From the IMG/VR virus record IMGVR_UViG_3300043427_001701, positions 1 through 27,388 of that record: 27,388 nucleotides of DNA; one strand, 5' to 3'. The translations under genes were made by a program, and so were the position numbers. This document shows positions 25,401 through 27,388 of the stretch, piece by piece. Below the pieces are notes generated by a model, which made no database searches, had not been told where the DNA came from, and saw only the letters and a list, made by a program, of their open reading frames with translations. Each line of letters opens with the position of its first letter. Position 1 is the stretch's first letter. This DNA comes from a virus.

Positions 25401-27388
25401 AACATCATTGATGTTTACATAATTCCAATCAGTTCCTTGAATTAAAAATTTATTGTTTACAAATACTTTAACAATCAAATCATTTAAATTTGCACTGGAA
25501 TCAAACACATCAATTGGGAATAAATTCAAGCTATCTTCGCCGGTAAACTTTCTTACAACATATTGTTTGCTGCGTTCGCTTGCTTTGGTCCAACTGTTGA
25601 CATATTCAAATGTGCTGTCTTTGTATTTTTTAAGATATGTTTGATCACTGTTTATAGTTAACACAACATTGTTTCGTTCATACTCATAACTTTTTGATAG
25701 CAAATCAAAATCAAACACAATATCGCCAACGTTATTGATATTTTTATAACTTAATGGAAATCCCAATTCAGCGTCGTTGTTTCCAGATCCTACTCTATAA
25801 GCAAATACTCTATTGCCGTTGAAATTTGTAGAAGGATAAAAATCGGTATCACTTAAAGAGTAACCGTTGTTGTCATACAATTCGAAACCAGGTGCTTGAT
25901 TAAGTCCAGACTTGTCTTGGGCCAATTTCCATTCTGTTCCGTTGTACCAGAACATACGTCCGGCATAGCGGTCGCCACGTTTTACCAACACTGTTTGATC
26001 TTCTATTGGATCTGTATCTGTGGTTTCTACAAGACTGATTTGATAATTGTTGTTGTGTGTAATGAATCGTACTTCGTATATTTTACCGTTAACAAGAGTA
26101 TCGGGGTCAGCAGTAAATAAAACTCTCATTCCTTCTACTAGATTTATTCCATCAACGTTGTATCCACTGCTGCCTTCAATTGTACTGAAGACGTCTCTAG
26201 TGAATACATCAACAAGGTCAACATTGACCTTTGCTGTAGTACCATGATTATACAAACGCAAGCCTGCTTCAAATTCAATAATTGGACGCTTTGCTCTAGC
26301 ACTCTCGTCTATTTCGACAGGCTGATTATTGATAGTGGCACTTTGTTCGATAATATTTCTATGGAACCAACGATTGTATCTAGCCCATCCATTTCTACTA
26401 GCGTCACTTCTATTAACACAAATATAATCTTTAGATCCAGCAAAGCTCAAAGCATCGCCAAACGGCACACGGTCAAATCCGTAACGATCAAACGGTACTT
26501 GACTGTCTTGAGTAAAGATTGCAGGAACTTCTAAATCACTTACTGGTACCAGTTTGATTCCTTCGCCAACTCCTTCAACATAATACAATCCAGTGGCATA
26601 TTTTTCAGGAGTTACAAATCCCTGAAAGTATACTTTCATTCCGTTGGAAAAATTCCAACCAGCACTGGTGGTGTAGGTCTTTTTACCGATGATTTCTGCT
26701 TCAACGTCAATTTCGCTAGCTGCTTCAATGTCGTAAACGTTGAAAACTCCACTGGTATTAATATCATACTGACTGATATAATACAATGTGTCGGGTGCGT
26801 TCATAGGAACAGTAAATTCTAAAACTCCATTTTCAACAAATCCGGCAGAAATAAAGTCACTGCGATCTACAAGTGAATCTGTGTCGTTGGCAGTAATATC
26901 AATTCCGTCTGGATATAAAGTAGTAACAAGACTACTATCCACTACATCAACTGCTGGCTGAAATGCTCTACTTACAGCAATACTAATCGGCTGTCCGGGT
27001 GTGTTGATCTCGAAACGATAGGTTTGTCCTCTATATAGTTTAAGTGATGGATTTCTTGTTCTGCCATTTGGTGTAAATAGATACGCAAAATTGTCGTCGT
27101 CTTCTACTAATGTAACTTGATATGTGCTTACAATGTTAACGCTTTGTCCTCTAACAGGTACTTCTTGCGGGCCGTTTGGCAACCAATAATACTCGCGGAA
27201 GTTGGTAAATTTGTCAAAGCTGATGTGCGGATCCCATGAATAAAATTCTTGACTGTTTAACAAACTGTGGTTAGAAGTGTTGGCTCTAAATGCATGTAAT
27301 TGTCCAATGTAGTCATTGTAATCTTTGTAATATACTACGTCATCTATGTTGTTTTTGCTTATAAGTGCAGGCTCTAATTGATAGTTTT
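13437..27388 (-). CDS. Giant modular virion structural protein, 5' end beyond window
   Basis: One uninterrupted frame of about 4,650 codons, open at the right edge, so its true start is not in the window. A TTG at 27263 is not the start: the 41 codons before it also code without a stop (for example DDVVYYKDYNDYIGQL) in the style of the rest. In order from the N-terminal side come a cupredoxin-like domain (26724-27125), a conserved-looking DRPHTHPWEMLGF segment near 24160-24210, four carbohydrate-binding-like modules, a seven-blade FG-GAP-type propeller (about 19420-21290), two glycine-rich GxGY-type segments (18019-18243 and 16930-17134), and repeated small beta modules with a VYVDDIE or VYINGEK core. 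The C-terminal end has IWIDGERIEYY and LRRGTLGTG. Giant proteins of this kind belong to marine T4-like virions, near the tail fibres or baseplate; the precise role is unknown. Confidence 0.9.
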   Translation of the reverse strand, partial: NYQLEPALISKNNIDDVVYYKDYNDYIGQLHAFRANTSNHSLLNSQEFYSWDPHISFDKFTNFREYYWLPNGPQEVPVRGQSVNIVSTYQVTLVEDDDNFAYLFTPNGRTRNPSLKLYRGQTYRFEINTPGQPISIAVSRAFQPAVDVVDSSLVTTLYPDGIDITANDTDSLVDRSDFISAGFVENGVLEFTVPMNAPDTLYYISQYDINTSGVFNVYDIEAASEIDVEAEIIGKKTYTTSAGWNFSNGMKVYFQGFVTPEKYATGLYYVEGVGEGIKLVPVSDLEVPAIFTQDSQVPFDRYGFDRVPFGDALSFAGSKDYICVNRSDASRNGWARYNRWFHRNIIEQSATINNQPVEIDESARAKRPIIEFEAGLRLYNHGTTAKVNVDLVDVFTRDVFSTIEGSSGYNVDGINLVEGMRVLFTADPDTLVNGKIYEVRFITHNNNYQISLVETTDTDPIEDQTVLVKRGDRYAGRMFWYNGTEWKLAQDKSGLNQAPGFELYDNNGYSLSDTDFYPSTNFNGNRVFAYRVGSGNNDAELGFPLSYKNINNVGDIVFDFDLLSKSYEYERNNVVLTINSDQTYLKKYKDSTFEYVNSWTKASERSKQYVVRKFTGEDSLNLFPIDVFDSSANLNDLIVKVFVNNKFLIQGTDWNYVNINDVRHVQLTNNIQQTDIVVLKCLSDKSKNNLGYYEIPHNLERNPLNNNITEFTLGQVNDHVEGLVTEVPAFIGQHPGVGNLRDLGKINQYGKKFVQHTGPINLPLYHLTDRDSNVVNAIRFAKNEYGKFKREFLSVAKSSSFVGNVKDHVDLILNEVNKDKNKNMPFYSTDMLAYGGDKKLQYRVLDSRNKFYALSRTYNNETLDNKAVYVYINNLQLTYKKDYTFTVNGFVEISATMNNGDIIEIFEYDNTEGSFIPQTPTKLGLYPKFEPEIFVDNTYSQPQTVIRGHDGSLSVAYNDYRDDLLLELELRIYNNIKINYDTQIFDIYDFIEGFYRNTKVSSTDLNKILITDFVNWLKLVGNADYTTTDFVTLGSPFTYNYSRSSNHTSKTLPGYWRAVYKKAYDTDRPHTHPWEMLGFTNKPTWWESVYGPAPYTSDNLILWRDLETGTIKEPGKPITRNKKFVRPQLLQHLPVNEFGQLVDPLKSGYAKEFSFNVSKDVNFAFGDEAPVETAWRRSSDYVFSLLVAILLNRPAELLGKGFDRARISRDLAGNLVYNNSKRIKLEDLIFPKTKTNDITNQTLGLVNYISDYMSGNLSKKYTNYIDTVKSLKNQIGFKLGGFADKNKLRLVLDSRTPLNQGNVFIPYENYQIVLNTSSPQEVVNYSGVIIEKTGAGYKISGYNQEDPFFEYNAHRITNSDTATNVGGISESFLEWTAGQTLVAGKIVRYENQFYRVNQNHVTGVEFDNQFYSILKSLPIIGGTSAILRTGFFSTVSVLNYGTILKTAQEVVDFLLGYENYLIGKGFEFEYFNRATGTIENFTLLVKEFLFWTTQNWATSSVIVVSPGANLLKFNREFYVVDNVYDNFYGFDILQADTTKLKNSYTNVIRDNSNDFSLQPKATTEGIYFAKLPLVQKEHVVIIDNETVFNDTIYSPMTGYRQERIKVVGYRTDNWTGSLNIPGFIYDEAKITEWESYKDYYIGEIVKFKEFYYSSAFTHSGTEEFVYSNWNVLPERPVSELKPNWDYRANQFTDFYDLDTDNFDTEQQRLAQHLIGYQKRQYLENIINDDVSQYKFYQGFIQDKGTNNALIKLFDKLGSANQDSLQFFEEWAIRTGQYGALDSFDEVEYLLDETKFRIEPQTVELVNAVDITRTDLVYQYPLKDVYLSNQSYNHSPFPTTNDTTEFSKTGGYVAIDQVNFLARNATDVLALNINTVSIDSYIWVPEYLQTWNVFKHILSPVRIVQIDKTDRGFVATFNTSVPFNAGEIIGINNVNEDVNGFWVARKVSIDTVEFYSNTPINDDTIDLRDSTLGIISQLNSRKISNISDANNIFQTYDILENERIWVDNNGNDKNEVLDNSRIFNLQQEIPNEAGLIDQGFATAFAANGSNQILAVGLPGSGANGSVAIYNRISESQNYTLLQTISPEDAALQTIQSINNANPIEVVTTADHQLQTGERIKISGTTGSVELNNNYYFVEVTSDTSVNLYTDRDLTLPVNGATVGTHSAGTGLIAAGILYSDGAGFGTSVNLTENGQYLLIGAPNASNVKSKYAGEFDGTSAYNQDDIVSDRGTLWRAIRNITAGIADSTISTLAQDWEPVDILAADETGTISRLSNQGVVHVYKKAVNSFRLLTTIISPVPQNNEQFGIAVKTAFDTQNNYRLFIRSVADNGRIYFVNSNLADTDRFVYSRDRRYKGTFDPLKTYYQDEIVFAGFILYRATTNIFAGSGVIPGVNTEWEELDQYIDYVGFVPNLGDVIAVDSDSVGLGNAANIARSFDISSTGNVIALTGVLNSTGENRVTVYRLDNNNRYVYESNIDAVISGEDFGYSIAVSDNGNTIAVSAITADDTGIDNGKVYIYDYNFDSVNPLFVQSQTVFSPAGQKNELFGWHIDFSKNKLAVLSINGDNEAYSTFDNDTTVFDNQATAIKDVIKDNGQVYVYQNINGVWVYAEKMRYFRETNKAINPTLLLNDNHIIVGMPSANFANALGVVTNVGFIVDFRSQRNASSWNTNSLVQDRVDLSKIRTAFLYDTTNGDLVTYLDYIDPVQGKIAAPAEQELSYKLYYDPAVYNIGVTNTGNKTPWDSSYVGKLWWDLSTAKWFNTRQRGLEYKTNNWNTLIPSFVVDVYEWVESNLLPSEWDDITDTVEGLAEGASGQSKYSDNSYVSAQIYDPVSGRFNTKYYYWVKNKKIIPASDNRKLSAFDVAQLIQDPAGQGYRFIAFYENNKFGMYNVRNLIKDKTIVLHVEWNLLETDNNIHSEYQLLTEGVASSKPNQDIVNKWVDSLVGYDKNSNTLPDIGISIPRRYGILNTPNQSMFVNKIEALKQIIERANSVLAKNLIVDDFNLSTLQKIDPQPSKFDFVYDTKIASENLLRFVPVARIQTATLQPTIIDGRIVSVTITNPGRGYIDPTYVSGSIRKGPSVEIRGSGSGAKIQLFINNIGQVVEANVVKQGKNYGNNTTVVVRKFTALVENDSTAGGFWALYEYNPVTREWARGSIQKYDTTLYWNYVNWYADGYDDTTAINWLIPGSYALESLEDNIGDVVKIENVGAGGWLLLEKINNLSEVDYTVNYKTVGRQDGTIQLSTLLFKNSARGFDNQVYDSYLYDREPVDEIRNIMLALQNDIFVDQLEVEWNRLFFSSIRYAISEQVNVDWIFKSSFVTAKHNVGELAQKITFKNDNLTNYQDYVDEVKPYKTKVREYVSAYEKLEPTQTSVTDFDLPPRYDVTRGQIVAERTDVTNNIVNTYSEFVNTYPQKHWLDNLGYGIADIVIHNGGTGWTDGPNVIISGGGGPTIRGRATIANGVVNFVDVDVRGAKYISAPQITFDGTQTESATPAVAVAILGNSKVRSTHLLMKFDRLSGNTVFTDLKVAPAETFTGNAGTTEFVLKWPIDTRVSKVKVYVDDIEMLSSEYTVKNVKDTAKGYTRYLGVVEFAVAPATDSAISVDYYRNASMLSAADRVSYFYNPTSGMPGIPTKPDGNKDLSQVMDGVDYGGVQIDTINFGTNRGFDTGAFGTEAFDTFDAAFDDEIFILDGSTNILELAEPLQASVVYNVYWKSIAAPANENAIRLDSESFPTSNANIPYAVIAPITGDGITSTIVLSDILEKYNVLADKPYVANQSGDTIIIRKSTSDGSTSPDYTTFDLELTGGNFEYTTAKGIESGDIVVDGDGFVTPTTSKGPEEQVPGQIADAVDIRVYNRVSSGQGIITVHNFVTDNSTIEWSINALPQSQTNVIAKVDNVILDADQYTIDWQTQTFALTDSSLLTPGRNLCIILIDNSGLDILDNDRITVTVASTVLETSIKYAAGLSVFVTKNGVATNGFIVDNNGFVGIELTVKTVVGEIYDYTVFNSPEANLSQIVIDQTFVADGIKFWHKFNNDTNPLPFNKTPLANNIIVESNNKILNPGYRKKFVLTAERAYDINRWQFADITQIYQRDIFVYINGEKIANDFWRYDSINGRIQLLTTAVGKIGDTMEVYIIRDAEYYFVDTVIEFTSTAWTNNIPLEDQITLSLDDNSLTISGYVKSKSSDGKTLTLYGYIRDAADLIVSDSTEPNEARAIASYGNDSTYIDVTVTNVDYVENNTLAFSFAPKAGHVVKIYKFSNHDINEFERASYNVVYATSYAPEDSEFYVDRNLLTKGVIKLSEPAVSANYVWVIKNGKLLSPQVDYVLNSNKDSVQLAKKPAKSSKIEVLEFTAPISKPKYGFRIFKDMLNRYHFKRLNNQNEYTLNQPLRYYDTNIVLDDATGITEPNRNTGQPGIIWIDGERIEYYVRDGNLLRQLRRGTLGTGVKLEYPIGTLIQGQGPEETIPYKENTTVTDLTSFSDGSTREILLDFDVFATAYAYAEKLNISVLNNTEYETFVNTVAASMIDVFVGGKRLRKTLPLEINNKLKDRNFYSFDATIAQDSAEGDVIVPAEYTVENVLIESQSRTLLVLNIQDNLHPDNIPLNGEKLQVVTRSGNVWNDIIDENTSLSLTDSNNKIARFIREKTISLPR
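19420..21290 (-). repeat. Seven FG-GAP-like propeller blades within the giant protein
   Basis: About seven diverged repeats follow the pattern F-G-x-S/T-[VI], a short turn with N/G, L/I-A-V-G-x-P, then V-x-[VI]-Y. Examples are FGTSVNLTENGQYLLIGAP, FGYSIAVSDNGNTIAVS and DNHIIVGMPSAN. Seven blades would close an integrin-alpha-type beta-propeller, usually a binding platform. Two carbohydrate-binding-like modules are inserted between strands or blades (20608-20763 and 20188-20333). The number of blades is counted by eye. Confidence 0.6.
26724..27125 (-). other. Cupredoxin-like domain lacking copper ligands, in the giant protein
   Basis: NPSLKLYRGQTYRFEINT, then, after an insertion, GVLEFTVPMNAPDTLYY and SGVFNVYDI, follow the strand pattern of cupredoxin-like domains of marine phage proteins. 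In copper-binding members I would expect His in the first phrase and Cys, His and Met after the tyrosines. Here those places hold Gln, Ser, Asp and Thr, so it is probably a structural or binding fold only. Confidence 0.5.

Noticed and set aside
27261-27263. TTG at 27263 as the start of the giant gene
   Set aside because: The frame continues upstream to the window edge with 41 sense codons of the same style, and no ribosome site lies before the TTG.
1-27388. tRNA genes, CRISPR arrays, insertion sequences, integrase or attachment sites
   Set aside because: No cloverleaf, direct-repeat array, transposase motif or terminal inverted repeat could be seen; coding is nearly continuous on one strand.

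Overview
The window looks like part of a T4-like marine myovirus genome, of the kind that infects marine cyanobacteria or SAR11 bacteria. The reasons are the AT-rich sequence, 13 densely packed genes all on the minus strand with overlaps of a few bases, T4-type late promoter-like boxes, a collar-domain fibre gene, a family of fibre genes sharing one N-terminal anchor domain, and a giant virion protein. No host-like, photosynthesis, tRNA, integrase, transposase or CRISPR sequence is visible. The exact host cannot be read from this window.

Reading in the direction of transcription (high to low coordinates), the right half (13437 to the right edge) is a single open frame of about 4,650 codons that is still open at the edge: a giant virion structural protein. 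It is a mosaic of beta-rich modules: a cupredoxin-like fold without its copper ligands, four carbohydrate-binding-like modules, an apparent seven-blade FG-GAP-type propeller, glycine-rich repeats and several copies of a small beta module. Downstream lies a fibre block (7249-13413). A 202-residue structural protein is followed by three paralogous fibre genes of 702, 633 and 503 residues with different C-termini (collar; unrecognised; ADLAEK-type). Then come two paralogous structural proteins (5109-7221).

The left part (1-5045) is a different kind of cassette: a small conserved-looking protein, two paralogous glycosyltransferase-like proteins with DTD motifs, an unknown protein, a third glycosyltransferase-like protein, a radical SAM enzyme with an N-terminal auxiliary cysteine cluster, and the start of one more small gene. 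It is preceded by a good sigma70-type promoter and its genes overlap or nearly touch, so it looks like one operon. My inference is that this cassette modifies a surface, either the host envelope or the neighbouring fibres.

Promoter logic visible in the sequence: T4-late-like boxes (TATAAATA or GATAAATA) lie ahead of three structural transcription units (13434, 8783, 7246), two of them overlapping the stop codon of the preceding gene. Two sigma70-like promoters lie at 6227-6255 (perfect consensus, 17-bp spacer) and 5069-5097. No convincing intrinsic terminator was seen. There is no stretch over 300 bases without a gene; the longest gap is 63 bases.
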